Shown: positions 33,673 through 43,497, numbered from the stretch's first letter. The stretch: 64,000 bases of DNA from Albibacterium sp035514885 (GCF_035514885.1 NZ_DATJCH010000010.1:62001-126000), one strand, 5' to 3'. Numbers and translations: made by a program. The notes: generated by a model from the letters alone, not told the origin.

Positions 33673-34809
33673 TTACTCTTTTTTCTCCTTTGGAGGAGTT
33701 TTTCGTTGTCTTCTTTTTAGTTTAATAATGTTTGTTTGGGATGTCAAATGGATTTTATCGGGTTCGCCGATTAAAAATCCGAAATGTGAGAGCGATGGGA
33801 TAGAGTCAAGTATTACTTTTGTAATTGCAATGAGTGGAAGAGCTAAAATTAGTCCGGCTAAACCAAATAACATTCCTCCTAATAATAAACCAACAATAGA
33901 CATTAATGGGTTTATGCTCACTTTGCTGCCTACTATATTGGGAGTTATAAAGTTCGCTTCCAGAAATTGAACGATTTGAAACCAAACAATTACCCCTATC
34001 GAATACCAGGCACTGTCCTTGGTCGCAATTGCGAATAAAGCGGGTAAAATGGAGCCTATCGCTATACCAATGTAAGGGATTAACATTAGTAAGGCAGCCA
34101 ATATTCCAAAGAACCAGGCATAACTAATTCCCATTAATAATAATCCTGCTGTATTTAATATGGCAACAATACCCATTACGGTGATTAAACCAACCAGGTA
34201 GTTTTGAACTACGCTGTAGATGTTATTTAAGATGGTATTTACTCTTTCTTTACCGGTAGATTTAAATGAAATCAAGAAGAATTCGCGGAAGAAATCCCGA
34301 TAATAGAGCATAAAGAACACAAATAATGGAACTAGAATTACACTGGATAAAATTCCTCCGATGGAACTGAATGCTGTTTGCAAATAGGTTGTTGCATTGG
34401 ATAGGGCATTATCTGTAAATTCATGGAACTTTTGCGATATCATTACATCCGTTACTCCCAGCTTCGTGTTTGCCCAGTCTAATATAACAACAAGGATCCC
34501 CTGAAGCTTATCAGCCATGTCGTTCCCGTTTTTTCCAATATTAAGTGCCTGATTTACGATGAGGTAAATAAGTCCAGAGATTATGATGATTCCAATAATT
34601 ACTGCAATAACTGAGGATAGTAATCTTGGAAACTTCCATCTCTCCATCATTCTTGATAAAGGATATAATGTAATGGCAAATAGCATACTGAATAGTAAGG
34701 GTACCAAAACACTTTGTAAGCAGTACATAATTAAAATAATTAAGACAATGCTGACTAAACGTGCTGCTACTGTAAAGACAGAAGTTTGTGAAAGAGGGTT
34801 TTGCTCCAT
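33673..34809 (-). CDS. AI-2E family transporter (PerM-like)
   Basis: This 378-residue polytopic membrane protein has about eight hydrophobic segments and the family layout: paired helices at 13-60, one at 65-85, a soluble segment with amphipathic helix (about 90-150), then several helices including the GLAGLILALPLIAITKVIL end motif. Some relatives export autoinducer-2 or act as Na+/H+ antiporters, so substrate is open. The basic tail (KLKRRQRKTPPKEKKE) is cytoplasmic. It is a separate unit from lepA. Confidence 0.88.
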   Translation of the reverse strand: MEQNPLSQTSVFTVAARLVSIVLIILIMYCLQSVLVPLLFSMLFAITLYPLSRMMERWKFPRLLSSVIAVIIGIIIISGLIYLIVNQALNIGKNGNDMADKLQGILVVILDWANTKLGVTDVMISQKFHEFTDNALSNATTYLQTAFSSIGGILSSVILVPLFVFFMLYYRDFFREFFLISFKSTGKERVNTILNNIYSVVQNYLVGLITVMGIVAILNTAGLLLMGISYAWFFGILAALLMLIPYIGIAIGSILPALFAIATKDSAWYSIGVIVWFQIVQFLEANFITPNIVGSKVSINPLMSIVGLLLGGMLFGLAGLILALPLIAITKVILDSIPSLSHFGFLIGEPDKIHLTSQTNIIKLKRRQRKTPPKEKKE

Positions 34810-35009
34810 ATTTTGTATTCAGTTATACGTGGTAGGATACTATAATACTACATAAAAAAATTGTTAAATGAAATTTAAGTCGATAGAATCCGTGTTTTTT
34901 AATTAACAAGTGATCTATTTATTAGTTTTGAATTGATTGTTGTGTGGCAGAAATTATAAACTTTATCTAACTTTATCACATTGATAATTTCAAAACAAGT
35001 TAATATAAT

Positions 35010-35909
35010 ATGATAAAGACCGTGATCAGTGCCCTTGTATTTTCATTTTTATCTTTTTCTGCTTTTGCACAAACCGATTTACTTAAACAGCAGATCGAAC
35101 AGGTTCTTGCAGGCAAAAAGGCGACTGTCGGTGTTGCCGTTTATGGTTTCGAAAAGGGCGATACGCTAAGTGTTAATAACCAAATTCACTATCCATTGCA
35201 AAGTATTTTTAAATTCCATATTGCTTTGGCTGTTTTGAATAGAGTAGATAAAGGGGAGCTGGCACTTGATCAAAAAATATTAATCACGAAAAAGGATCTG
35301 TTGCCAGATACCTGGAGTCCTATCCGAGATGATTATCCCAATGGTAATGTTCAACTCACGATAGCCAAAATTATAGAATATACTATTGCCCAAAGCGATA
35401 ATAATGGTTGCGATATTCTTTTGAGATTAATTGGAGGTGCTGAAACTGTTAATGATTATATAAAAAGCATTGGTGTTAAGGACTTTTCTATTCGGGTAAA
35501 TGAGGAAGAAATGCACAGAGAATGGAATATTCAGTTTTTAAACTGGACAACACCCGAATCTACTATTGAAGTATTACGCAAATTTCATAAGGGCAAGATC
35601 CTGTCGGAAGAAAGTTATGATTTCTTATGGAAGACAATGGCAGGCACCACGACAGGGGTGAAGAGAATAAAGGGAAAATTACCGGCTGGAACCACCGTTG
35701 CTCATAAGACAGGAACTTCCGGAACAAACGAGGAGGGGATAACAGCAGCTATAAATGATGTAGGGATTGTTACTTTGCCGACAGGGGAAGATTTTGCAAT
35801 AAGTGTTTTTGTTTCTAATTCAAAAGAATCTCAGGAAACAAACGAGCGTATCATTGCTGAAGTATCAAAATTAGTATGGGATTGGTTTGTAAATCAAGAA
35901 CCATCTTAG
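35010..35909 (+). CDS. bla: Class A beta-lactamase (subclass A2-like)
   Basis: A signal peptide (1-20, ending AFA) directs export to the periplasm. The serine hydrolase motifs are all intact: SIFK (65-68, nucleophile Ser65), SDN (129-131), glutamates near 165-167 in the omega loop (EEEMHREW) followed by NWTTP, and KTG (233-235). The layout of the omega loop and the length of 299 residues resemble the CfxA/CepA/PER-type group common in Bacteroidota rather than TEM. Hydrolysis of penicillins and cephalosporins is inferred. No transposon or integron flanks it, so it looks resident on the chromosome. Confidence 0.9.
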   Translation: MIKTVISALVFSFLSFSAFAQTDLLKQQIEQVLAGKKATVGVAVYGFEKGDTLSVNNQIHYPLQSIFKFHIALAVLNRVDKGELALDQKILITKKDLLPDTWSPIRDDYPNGNVQLTIAKIIEYTIAQSDNNGCDILLRLIGGAETVNDYIKSIGVKDFSIRVNEEEMHREWNIQFLNWTTPESTIEVLRKFHKGKILSEESYDFLWKTMAGTTTGVKRIKGKLPAGTTVAHKTGTSGTNEEGITAAINDVGIVTLPTGEDFAISVFVSNSKESQETNERIIAEVSKLVWDWFVNQEPS

Positions 35910-35967
35910 CTAACTTCAAAACTATTAAGCACTTGGCTTGTTTATTAAATAAAATAAACAGGACATT

Positions 35968-36264
35968 ATGGAACAAATGAACGTTGAAGAAGTATTTAAG
36001 ATAACAATCGATTTCGAAGCCGATAATCTTCCTAAAACAGTAAAGATATTTCGACCGTTATTATTTAATGAAGGTGAAGGTTTTCGATCTGTGCTTGGTC
36101 CTGATCTGCAAAAGGGGATTGTGGGTTACGGAGATTCATTAGATGAAGCATTGCTTGACTGGGATAAAAATCTAAAAGAACGGATTAAATCTAAGAACAT
36201 TAATGATGAAGTTGCTCAATATGTAATTGATACATTAAATACTTCTGTTAATGATGTTTGGTAA
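35968..36264 (+). CDS. Hypothetical small protein, weakly HicB-like
   Basis: The 98-residue protein has no signal or membrane segment. Its central part (GPDLQKGIVGYGDSLDEALLDWDKNLKERI) resembles the HicB antitoxin core, where a strand-turn is followed by GDT/S-x-EEAL helix. No HicA-like partner is adjacent, so a toxin-antitoxin role is not supported. It follows bla by 58 bp on the same strand. Function unknown. Confidence 0.55.
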   Translation: MEQMNVEEVFKITIDFEADNLPKTVKIFRPLLFNEGEGFRSVLGPDLQKGIVGYGDSLDEALLDWDKNLKERIKSKNINDEVAQYVIDTLNTSVNDVW

Positions 36265-36327
36265 GATAAGACTGTTAAAGAGTCCAAACTCGAACATTTT
36301 TACAAAAAAATGTAAGATTAATTAAGA

Positions 36328-36369
36328 AACCCTTGCAAATAACTGTGAATTAGTTAATTACAAGGGTTG
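36328..36369 (-). terminator. Hairpin downstream of tRNA-Arg
   Basis: AACCCTTG and CAAGGGTT arms with an AT-rich loop that can pair further (AACTAATTCACAGTT) lie just after the tRNA 3' end on the minus strand, followed by a T-rich stretch. Confidence 0.5.
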
Positions 36370-36373
36370 TTGG

Positions 36374-36445
36374 TGTCCCCGACGAGATTCGAACTCATAT
36401 CATCAGAACCGGAATCTGACATTCTATCCATTGAACTACGGGGAC
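36374..36445 (-). tRNA. tRNA-Arg (anticodon CCG)
   Basis: The minus strand folds into a cloverleaf of 72 nt: acceptor GTCCCCG with CGGGGAC, anticodon stem TCAGA/TCTGA enclosing TTCCGGT, so the anticodon is CCG and decodes CGG as arginine, and a T-loop GTTCGAATC. CCA is not encoded. A perfect promoter is upstream. Confidence 0.95.
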
Positions 36446-36451
36446 GGTGCG

Positions 36452-36482
36452 CAAAGATAGAATAATCAACCGTTTATTTCAA
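36452..36482 (-). promoter_or_regulatory. Promoter of tRNA-Arg
   Basis: On the minus strand TTG, a 20-bp spacer and TATCTTTG (36452-36459) lie 6 bp before the tRNA, a very good fit to the Bacteroidota consensus. Confidence 0.7.
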
Positions 36483-36517
36483 GCATATAATGAACACATC
36501 CGTGATCTATAAGAACT

Positions 36518-37867
36518 TTATTTCCATCCGCCACCTAATGAGCGATAAAGATTTACAATAGCTGTTAGCTGTTGTAAATGGTCGTTGACGCTAGAAAGCT
36601 GTGCTTGTAATAAACTTTGTCTTGCTGTAATTACTTCTGTATAGTTTGCGAAACCATTCTCAAGAAGTTCTTGGGAGTAATCTGCTGATTTTTGAAGTGC
36701 ATCCGTTTGTTTCGCACGAATGGTTATTTTCTGTTTGGCCATTTCGTATGAAGATAATGCATTTGAAACCTCTTGTCCGGCAACCAGCAATGCATTTTTG
36801 AAATTCAACCTTGCTTCTTCCTGTTGAGCTAATGCAACCTCTAAACGGGTTCTATTAGCGCGTCCGTTAAAAATGGGTTGTGTTAAACTTCCGCCAATAC
36901 TGGCAAGCCATGAACCTGGATCTAGTAAAGTACTTAAAACATCTGAACTAAAGCCTGCCGACCCGGTAATAGAAAGAGTAGGGTAAAAGGATGCTCTTGC
37001 TACATTGGTTAATTCAAATTGTGTTCTGAAATTCAATTCTGCCTGCATGACATCCGGACGGTTAGCCAATAATTGAGCAGGTACACCTGCATTGAGAGAG
37101 CTCAAGGTTTGTTGATTGATTAATTTACCCCTTTCGATACTTCCCGGTGCAGAACCTATCAGAATGCTCAAGGCATTTTCTGTTTCTCTAATAGATTGTT
37201 TAAGATCCGGAATGGTAACTTCGGCTGCATAGCGTTGTGCTTCACTTTGTACCACTGCTGCTTCTGTAACGGTTGCAGCTTCTTTTAAAGCTTTCATTGT
37301 TGTTACGGTGGTATCCCAGTTGATAACAGTTTGTTGAGTAATCTGTAATTGCTCATCCATGGCCAATAAACGGTAGTAATAATTTGCAATGGATGATATC
37401 AGACCTGTTTGTATAGCTTTTGCTGCTGCTTCCGTTTGAAGTAAATTGGCAAATTCTGCACGTTTACTGCTGCTTAATTTACCCCAGATATCAAGTTCCC
37501 AGGCAGACGATGCTCCCAATGTATATTGAGTTTTCGCACTGGTAGCTCCTGCACCTATGCTCAAGCTGGGTAGCAAAGCTGCTTTGCTCTGATCGAAATA
37601 AGCTTGTGCTTGTTGAATACGGGTATATGCAGATAATAGATTCGGATTGTAATTTAAGCCTTTCTGTATCAAGCTTTGCAAAGCAGGGTCTGTAAATACT
37701 TCGTTCCAGCTTAAATGAGCAATCGTATTGGTATCTGTTGTGTTTATGTCTCTATAAAGGCTATCTGTATTGATTTCCGGTGCCTGGTAGCGTTTGGTTA
37801 CCGAGCATGAAGAAAGGATGCCGATGAGAGACACGAAGAGTATAGAGCTTAAAACTCGCTTAGTCAT
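36518..37867 (-). CDS. NodT-family outer-membrane efflux lipoprotein of RND system 1
   Basis: The protein is a TolC-like trimeric outer-membrane channel. The frame runs upstream to 38059 inside the pump gene, but the ATG at 37867 gives a proper lipoprotein signal ending in ILSSC (Cys21), so I use it. Two OEP repeats follow (about 50-240 and 260-449) with the RAxARLPSLSIGAG-like pattern (QSKAALLPSLSIGAGA) and RPDVMQAEL. It is 10 bp behind the RND pump gene and completes the MFP-RND-OMF operon for multidrug export. Confidence 0.93.
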   Translation of the reverse strand: MTKRVLSSILFVSLIGILSSCSVTKRYQAPEINTDSLYRDINTTDTNTIAHLSWNEVFTDPALQSLIQKGLNYNPNLLSAYTRIQQAQAYFDQSKAALLPSLSIGAGATSAKTQYTLGASSAWELDIWGKLSSSKRAEFANLLQTEAAAKAIQTGLISSIANYYYRLLAMDEQLQITQQTVINWDTTVTTMKALKEAATVTEAAVVQSEAQRYAAEVTIPDLKQSIRETENALSILIGSAPGSIERGKLINQQTLSSLNAGVPAQLLANRPDVMQAELNFRTQFELTNVARASFYPTLSITGSAGFSSDVLSTLLDPGSWLASIGGSLTQPIFNGRANRTRLEVALAQQEEARLNFKNALLVAGQEVSNALSSYEMAKQKITIRAKQTDALQKSADYSQELLENGFANYTEVITARQSLLQAQLSSVNDHLQQLTAIVNLYRSLGGGWK

Positions 37868-37877
37868 AATCTTATTA

Positions 37878-40800
37878 TTAAACATAATCCGTATTGGTGT
37901 TTGAGGTGTCTTCAATTGCTGTTTGAGCTTTCCCACTAATACGTTCTTGTAAACCTTGGAAAATAACGAATAGGGCAGGGATAACAAATACACCGAAAAT
38001 AGTTCCGATAAGCATTCCACCGATAGCACCCGTACCAATTGCACGATTACCCACTGCACCTGCGCCTCCCGATAATGCTAATGGTACTAAACCAAATATA
38101 AATGCGAATGAAGTCATTAGAATAGGTCTTAAACGTGCTTGTGCTCCTTCTAGGGCTGCCTGAACAATGGGCATTCCATTTCTTCTTCTTGCTATCGAGA
38201 ATTCCACAATCAAAATGGCATTCTTTGATAGTAATCCCACCAGCATTATTAGACTGATCTGGAGATAAATATTATCGGTAACCCCGAACATGTTGGCAAA
38301 AATATAGGTTCCTGCTAGACCCATTGGAAGCGATAGCAGTACAGCAAATGGTAATATATAGCTCTCATACTGTGCGCTTAAAAGCAGATACACAAATACA
38401 ATAACCAATAAGAAGATAAATAACGTTTGACTACCTGCGGAGATTTCTTCCCGGGTTAGTCCAGAAAATTCAAAGGCATATCCCACCGGAAGTGATGTTG
38501 CGGCTACTTCTTCAATTGCTTTAATGGCATCACCTGAACTATATCCCGGATTAGGAGAACCTTGGATTCTGATTGCAGTATAGAGGTTAAACCGTGAGAT
38601 CGACTGTGGGCCATATACTTTATTAAGTGTAATGAAGCTGCTGATAGGAGCCATATCTCCATTTTTATTTCTCACGAAAATAGCATTCAGACCTTCAGGA
38701 TTGGCTCGATATTCAGGCTCTGCCTGATACATTACACGATATTGTTTTCCAAATTGATTAAAGTTGGAAGCATACGATCCGCCATAATAACCTTGCATGG
38801 TACCTAGTATGTCATTTACAGTAAAACCTGCTTCTTTGGTTTTTTCAACATTAACTTCAATTTCGTATTGAGGAAAATTGGGGTCAAAAGAGGTGGTTGC
38901 TGATTGAATTTCCGGTCTTTCGCTTAGTGCAGATATAAAATCATTGCCTACTTTGCTAAATGTTGCTATATCAGAGCCTGTCCGATTTTGTAATTGGAAC
39001 TCAAAGCCCTGTGAGTTACCAAAACCCTGAATAGGAGAAGGGGTAAAGAAAATAACCCGTGCTTCTTTTATATCTTTTGTTTTTGCAATTAATTTCCCAA
39101 TAATCGACTGAACATCTTGCCCTTCACCTTTCCGTTGATCCCAGCTTTTTAGTTTAACAATTAACATGGCATAACTACTACCCTGACCACTAATTTGTCC
39201 GTTTCCTGTTATCCTCAAAACATTTTCCACCTCAGGTATCGACTGTACAATTTTTTCTACTTCACTAGAAACAGCCTCTGTGCGCTCAAAAGATGAAGAG
39301 GCAGGTAAAGCAATATCTACGTTGATAGAGCCGGTATCTTCAGTAGGTACGAAAGCGGTAGGCGTTACCAATGTCAGGTAGTAAAATATCCCTCCAAACG
39401 CAATAATCCCTGCTACTGCGATCCATTTTCTTTTAATTATAAACGAAACAGATTTTTTATATTTATGAGTAGTAGCATCAAAAGCTACGTTAAAGGCCGC
39501 GTAAAACCGTTCTAGAAAATTTTGCTTTTTATGCTCTTCTGCATGAGGTTTTAAGAAGAGCGCACAAAGGGCCGGACTTAATGTTAACGCGTTAACAGCA
39601 GATATAATAATAGCTACGGCCAAGGTCAATCCAAATTGTTGATAAAACACTCCCGCAGAGCCGGTAATGAAACTTATCGGGACAAATACGGCAGCCATAA
39701 TGAGCGTAATGGAAATAATGGCACCAGTAATCTCACCCATAGCATCCTTGGTGGCGGCAAGGGAGGAAGTGTAACCTTCGTCCAGTTTGGCATGGACCGC
39801 CTCGACGACGACAATCGCATCATCCACTACAATACCAATTGCTAAAAGAAGTGCGAAGAGAGTAAGTAAGTTAATAGTAAACCCAAATAGATTCAGGAAA
39901 AAGAACGTACCGATAATGGCCACGGGTACGGCGATAGCCGGTATCAAGGTAGAGCGGAAATCTTGCAGGAAGATAAATACTACCAAGAATACCAGAATAA
40001 ATGCTTCTATTAACGTAGTGATAACTTTACTGATGGAGGCATCTAGAAAGTCGTTTGCATTTACAAGAATGGTGTATTTAATCCCTTTAGGGAAAGATTG
40101 GGAAGCCTCTTCCAATACTTTTAAGCTTCCTTCAATTACTTCCTGTGCGTTTGACCCAGCTGTCTGACTAACGGCAACACCCACCGATGGTTTGCCATTA
40201 GTGGTTGAGGAGGTTGCATAGTTCATAGCACCTAATTCAACTTTAGCCACATCTTTCAGGCGCAGGTACTGTCCGTCGCCACCTGCCCGAATAATAAGGT
40301 TTTCAAATTCGGTCACATTTTTTAGTCGCCCGGTATATTTGATCGTATATTGAAAAGACTGCATACCCTGTTCGCCAAATTGGCCGGGAGCTGCCTCGAT
40401 ATTCTGCTCTGCCAGAGCTGCACTAATATCGCTTGGAATTAAGCCATAGGTAGACATGATATCAGGTTTGAGCCAGATACGCATGGTATAGTCCATTTGT
40501 CCAAACGCTCTTGCTTCTCCCACACCTGAAACTCGTTTCATTAATGGAACAAGATTTATCTCTGCATAATTCTGCAGAAAGGTTTGGTCATAAGTAGGAT
40601 CATCACTGTATAGAGCAAAAACAACTAGGTTACTGCTCTGCGATTTAAAAGTAGAAACACCTGAACGGGTAACTTCCTGAGGTAATTGGCTGGTAGCACG
40701 TGCAACACGGTTTTGTACGTTAACAGCTGCTATATCCGGATCAGTACCAGTTTTAAAAACGATTGAAATACGCGCACTTCCGTTATTGCCGGCGGATGAA

Positions 40801-41036
40801 CTCATGTAATCCATGTCTTCAACACCGTTAATCTGCTCTTCCAGCGGCACAATAACACTCGTTAAAACAACATCGGCATTTGCTCCCTGGTAAGAAGCCG
40901 ATACAACAACAGTCGGAGGTGCTATAACAGGATATTGACTAATAGGTAAACTAATCAGTCCTAAAATCCCCAGTAATACAATCATAATTGATATTACTGT
41001 AGCTAGAACCGGCCGTTCAATAAAGTAATTAAACAT
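37878..41036 (-). CDS. RND multidrug efflux pump, HAE1 family (AcrB-like), system 1
   Basis: The 1052-residue inner-membrane proton antiporter has twelve predicted transmembrane helices, two large periplasmic loops, and AcrB hallmarks: MFNYFIERPVLATVISI, LPISQYPVIAPPTV, GIVVDDAIVVVEAV with the proton-relay aspartates in TM4, and GLLSKNAILIVEFS in TM10/11. The order is acrA-like (41076-42242), acrB-like, then NodT-like, all minus strand. Substrates cannot be told from sequence. Confidence 0.96.
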   Translation of the reverse strand: MFNYFIERPVLATVISIMIVLLGILGLISLPISQYPVIAPPTVVVSASYQGANADVVLTSVIVPLEEQINGVEDMDYMSSSAGNNGSARISIVFKTGTDPDIAAVNVQNRVARATSQLPQEVTRSGVSTFKSQSSNLVVFALYSDDPTYDQTFLQNYAEINLVPLMKRVSGVGEARAFGQMDYTMRIWLKPDIMSTYGLIPSDISAALAEQNIEAAPGQFGEQGMQSFQYTIKYTGRLKNVTEFENLIIRAGGDGQYLRLKDVAKVELGAMNYATSSTTNGKPSVGVAVSQTAGSNAQEVIEGSLKVLEEASQSFPKGIKYTILVNANDFLDASISKVITTLIEAFILVFLVVFIFLQDFRSTLIPAIAVPVAIIGTFFFLNLFGFTINLLTLFALLLAIGIVVDDAIVVVEAVHAKLDEGYTSSLAATKDAMGEITGAIISITLIMAAVFVPISFITGSAGVFYQQFGLTLAVAIIISAVNALTLSPALCALFLKPHAEEHKKQNFLERFYAAFNVAFDATTHKYKKSVSFIIKRKWIAVAGIIAFGGIFYYLTLVTPTAFVPTEDTGSINVDIALPASSSFERTEAVSSEVEKIVQSIPEVENVLRITGNGQISGQGSSYAMLIVKLKSWDQRKGEGQDVQSIIGKLIAKTKDIKEARVIFFTPSPIQGFGNSQGFEFQLQNRTGSDIATFSKVGNDFISALSERPEIQSATTSFDPNFPQYEIEVNVEKTKEAGFTVNDILGTMQGYYGGSYASNFNQFGKQYRVMYQAEPEYRANPEGLNAIFVRNKNGDMAPISSFITLNKVYGPQSISRFNLYTAIRIQGSPNPGYSSGDAIKAIEEVAATSLPVGYAFEFSGLTREEISAGSQTLFIFLLVIVFVYLLLSAQYESYILPFAVLLSLPMGLAGTYIFANMFGVTDNIYLQISLIMLVGLLSKNAILIVEFSIARRRNGMPIVQAALEGAQARLRPILMTSFAFIFGLVPLALSGGAGAVGNRAIGTGAIGGMLIGTIFGVFVIPALFVIFQGLQERISGKAQTAIEDTSNTNTDYV

Positions 41037-41075
41037 AATTTATTATTAAATATCTTCCTTAAAAGAGAATTTTGT

Positions 41076-42242
41076 TTATTTGTTAATTGATTGGTATAAG
41101 CTGTCAGTGTTTACTGTAACGGGTTTTATAACCAAACCATCTCTTAATGTTGCCAAGCCTTCCATTGCAATTTTATCGCCAACAGATAATCCTTCTGTTA
41201 CAATATAAAATTGTCCGTCGTTATTTCTTAAAACAGTGATTGGTTTACTTACTACTGACCCATCATCCTGAACATTATAGACAAATCTCTTTCCCTGTAT
41301 TTCAAAAGTTGATTTTTGGGGTATAACAATTGCTGATTCATAGGTGACAGGAATCGTTACAACTCCGCTGCTGCCACTTCTAATGGTGTTATCTGGATTT
41401 GGGAAATTAGCACGAACACTAATGGAACCAGTTGAAGTGTTAATAAGTCCGCTGGTGGTTTCAATCTTTCCTGGATAAGGAAATTGAACGCCATTGGCTA
41501 AAATAAGTGAAACAGGAGGCATCGCTGCCAGGCTCGCTTTTGTTGAAGTTCCATTAAACTTTCCGGAGATTTCAAGTGCTTCTTTCTCGTTAATTGAGAA
41601 ATAAGCATAGATATTGGTAATATTTGAAACAACAGTTAAAGGTTGTGCTGTATTGCTGCTTACTAAGCTCCCGATTTTATAAGGCAATGTGCCAATCACT
41701 CCGTTTACCGGGCTGGTTATTTCGGTGTATCCCAGATTGGTTGTAGCATTGACTAAATCTGCTTTTGCCTTAGCTAACTGAGCTTTTTGAGTTTCAAGAT
41801 TGAATTGAGCACCTTCTAATTGATATCTGCTAATAATGTTTTTCTCAACAAGGGGACGTATTTTGTTTACTTCCATTTGTGCAGAATTAACACCGGCTTC
41901 TGCGATTTGAATTGTAGCACGTGCAGATCTTACACCTTGCTCATATTGAGGCGCGTTGATTAAAAAAAGAGGCTGCCCCTTTCTTACAGTAGCACCCTCA
42001 TCAACGTATATTTTCTCAATAAAACCATCTACCTTTGGCCGGATCTCGATGTTTTGCTCGCCTTCAATGGTTGCAGGGTATCTGCTATTTAATGTAATTG
42101 ACTGGGGCTGTATGGTAATTACAGGAAAGTCCATAACTTGATTACCTGCTGCATTGTCTGTGCCTTTATTTTCACCACATGAAGAAAGCAATAGTAAGGC
42201 AGGGATAATAAAAGCTGATAGTGGTTTTATCCTATTAAGCAT
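41076..42242 (-). CDS. RND periplasmic adaptor (AcrA-like lipoprotein), system 1
   Basis: The lipoprotein signal ends in LLLLSSC (Cys22). The barrel-sandwich and beta-barrel layout of membrane-fusion proteins is visible: IEIRPKVDGFIEKIYVDEGATVRKGQPLFLI, a long helical hairpin (about 95-170), and the matching ITSPVNGVIGTLPYKIGSLV. It links the RND pump to the outer-membrane channel. It is the first gene of the operon, 39 bp before the pump gene. Confidence 0.95.
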   Translation of the reverse strand: MLNRIKPLSAFIIPALLLLSSCGENKGTDNAAGNQVMDFPVITIQPQSITLNSRYPATIEGEQNIEIRPKVDGFIEKIYVDEGATVRKGQPLFLINAPQYEQGVRSARATIQIAEAGVNSAQMEVNKIRPLVEKNIISRYQLEGAQFNLETQKAQLAKAKADLVNATTNLGYTEITSPVNGVIGTLPYKIGSLVSSNTAQPLTVVSNITNIYAYFSINEKEALEISGKFNGTSTKASLAAMPPVSLILANGVQFPYPGKIETTSGLINTSTGSISVRANFPNPDNTIRSGSSGVVTIPVTYESAIVIPQKSTFEIQGKRFVYNVQDDGSVVSKPITVLRNNDGQFYIVTEGLSVGDKIAMEGLATLRDGLVIKPVTVNTDSLYQSINK

Positions 42243-42277
42243 AAAATTAATTGGTTGTAGTTAATATCTGATGAATT

Positions 42278-42285
42278 CAAATGTA
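42278..42285 (-). promoter_or_regulatory. -7 box of RND operon 1
   Basis: TACATTTG on the minus strand matches the consensus 36 bp before the adaptor ATG. The -33 box is not evident, so activation by a regulator is possible; no regulator gene is adjacent. Confidence 0.45.
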
Positions 42286-42363
42286 CAATAAAACAGGTAG
42301 TAAATGGGTTTAAAACAAATACAAAAGGTAAATATTGTGTTACAACTTACCTTGTCTTAATTT

Positions 42364-42882
42364 TTACCTAGCCTTAATAATTTCAATCACACGATCCAAG
42401 CATATTTTAAACCAGGGAGTGAACTCTTCAGGTTTATTTTGGATTGCATGTTCTAAATCGGTTATATTGATATATTTAAAATCAGCAACTTCTTGATGGT
42501 TTATAATTGGTAGAGAGTCGCTGACTCCAAAAAATACATGATCTATTTCATGTTCAATAAGCCCATTCTCAAATGAGGCTTTATATTGAAATTGGAAGCG
42601 ATGGGTTAAGTCGCAACTTAAACCCATCTCTTCCATTAATCTTCTATTTGCAGCATCTTCGGTACTTTCATTGTCGCGAGGATGGCTGCAACAGGTGTTA
42701 CTCCATTTGCCGGCGGAATGATATTTATCAAACGCCCTTTGTTGAAGGAGCATTTCACCCTTGTCATTAAATATAAAAATGGAAAAAGCACGATGTAAAG
42801 CGCCCTTTTGATGAGCCTCGATCTTTTCCATCGTTCCAATTGGATTGTCTTTCTCATCAACGAGAATTACATACTCATCCAT
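42364..42882 (-). CDS. idi: Isopentenyl-diphosphate delta-isomerase, type I
   Basis: This Nudix-fold enzyme interconverts IPP and DMAPP. The 172 residues include the catalytic cysteine segment SNTCCSHPR (Cys64/65), the glutamate-containing EEMGL of the Nudix helix (84-88), and EHEIDHVFF with metal ligands. The presence with a prenyl synthase (14024-14998) in this window fits isoprenoid/carotenoid synthesis. It lies 11 bp after tpx on the same strand. Confidence 0.95.
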   Translation of the reverse strand: MDEYVILVDEKDNPIGTMEKIEAHQKGALHRAFSIFIFNDKGEMLLQQRAFDKYHSAGKWSNTCCSHPRDNESTEDAANRRLMEEMGLSCDLTHRFQFQYKASFENGLIEHEIDHVFFGVSDSLPIINHQEVADFKYINITDLEHAIQNKPEEFTPWFKICLDRVIEIIKAR

Positions 42883-42893
42883 TTTATTGAAAT

Positions 42894-43388
42894 TTAAAGT
42901 GCTTTTAATGCAGCTGAATAGTTTGGTTCTTGTGTAATTTCAGGAACTTGTTCTTCATAAACGATATCTCCATCTGCATTAATTACAACTACTGAACGGC
43001 TTAATAAGCCTTTGAGAGGGCCGTCTACCATTTGAACTCCATATTCTTCACCAAAATTGGTTCTGAAATCGGACAGCATTTCCACATTTTTTATTCCTTG
43101 AGCCGCACAGAACTCTGATTGAGCAAATGGTAAATCTTTTGAAATACAAAGTACTACTGTATTTTCTAAGCTTGCTGCCTCTTCGTTGAATTTTCTAACA
43201 GAAGTTGCACAAACGCCTGTGTTCACGCTTGGAAAAATATTAAGGATAACATTTTTTCCTTTATAGCCTGATAGGCTTTTGTCGGATAAGTCAGTTCCAA
43301 CTAAGGTGAAATCTTTTGCTTTATTTCCAACTGCGGGTAAGTTTCCAACAGTTTGTACATTACTTCCTTTAAATGTAATTGTAGCCAT
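42894..43388 (-). CDS. tpx: Thiol peroxidase
   Basis: This 164-residue atypical 2-Cys peroxiredoxin reduces hydroperoxides. The peroxidatic Cys60 lies in NTGVCATSVRKFN and the resolving Cys94 in SEFCAAQG. The N-terminus ATITFKGSNVQTVGNLP is typical of Tpx. It heads a short operon with idi and has a good promoter. Confidence 0.96.
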   Translation of the reverse strand: MATITFKGSNVQTVGNLPAVGNKAKDFTLVGTDLSDKSLSGYKGKNVILNIFPSVNTGVCATSVRKFNEEAASLENTVVLCISKDLPFAQSEFCAAQGIKNVEMLSDFRTNFGEEYGVQMVDGPLKGLLSRSVVVINADGDIVYEEQVPEITQEPNYSAALKAL

Positions 43389-43433
43389 GATATATTGTTT
43401 TGAATTTAATTAATATTTTGAAAGATTGTTTTC

Positions 43434-43464
43434 CAAATATAGAATAATTACGAATCCTTTCCAA
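43434..43464 (-). promoter_or_regulatory. Promoter of tpx-idi
   Basis: On the minus strand TTG, 20-bp spacer and TATATTTG (43434-43441), 45 bp before the tpx ATG, match the consensus exactly. Confidence 0.65.
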
Positions 43465-43497
43465 TAAGATATATGCAATACAGGCTTTAAAGCTTAT

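Noticed and set aside
35910..36264. HicAB toxin-antitoxin module
   Set aside because: Only a weakly HicB-like protein is present; no HicA-like frame (dsRNA-binding, GSHH motif) is found on either side.
37868..38059. N-terminal extension of the efflux channel gene
   Set aside because: It overlaps the end of the pump gene in another frame, and the ATG at 37867 gives a clean lipoprotein signal.
36518..42242. RND system 1 and system 2 as a recent duplication
   Set aside because: Gene orders differ, the channels are of different types (lipoprotein NodT-like versus TolC-like) and the pump proteins differ over most of their length.
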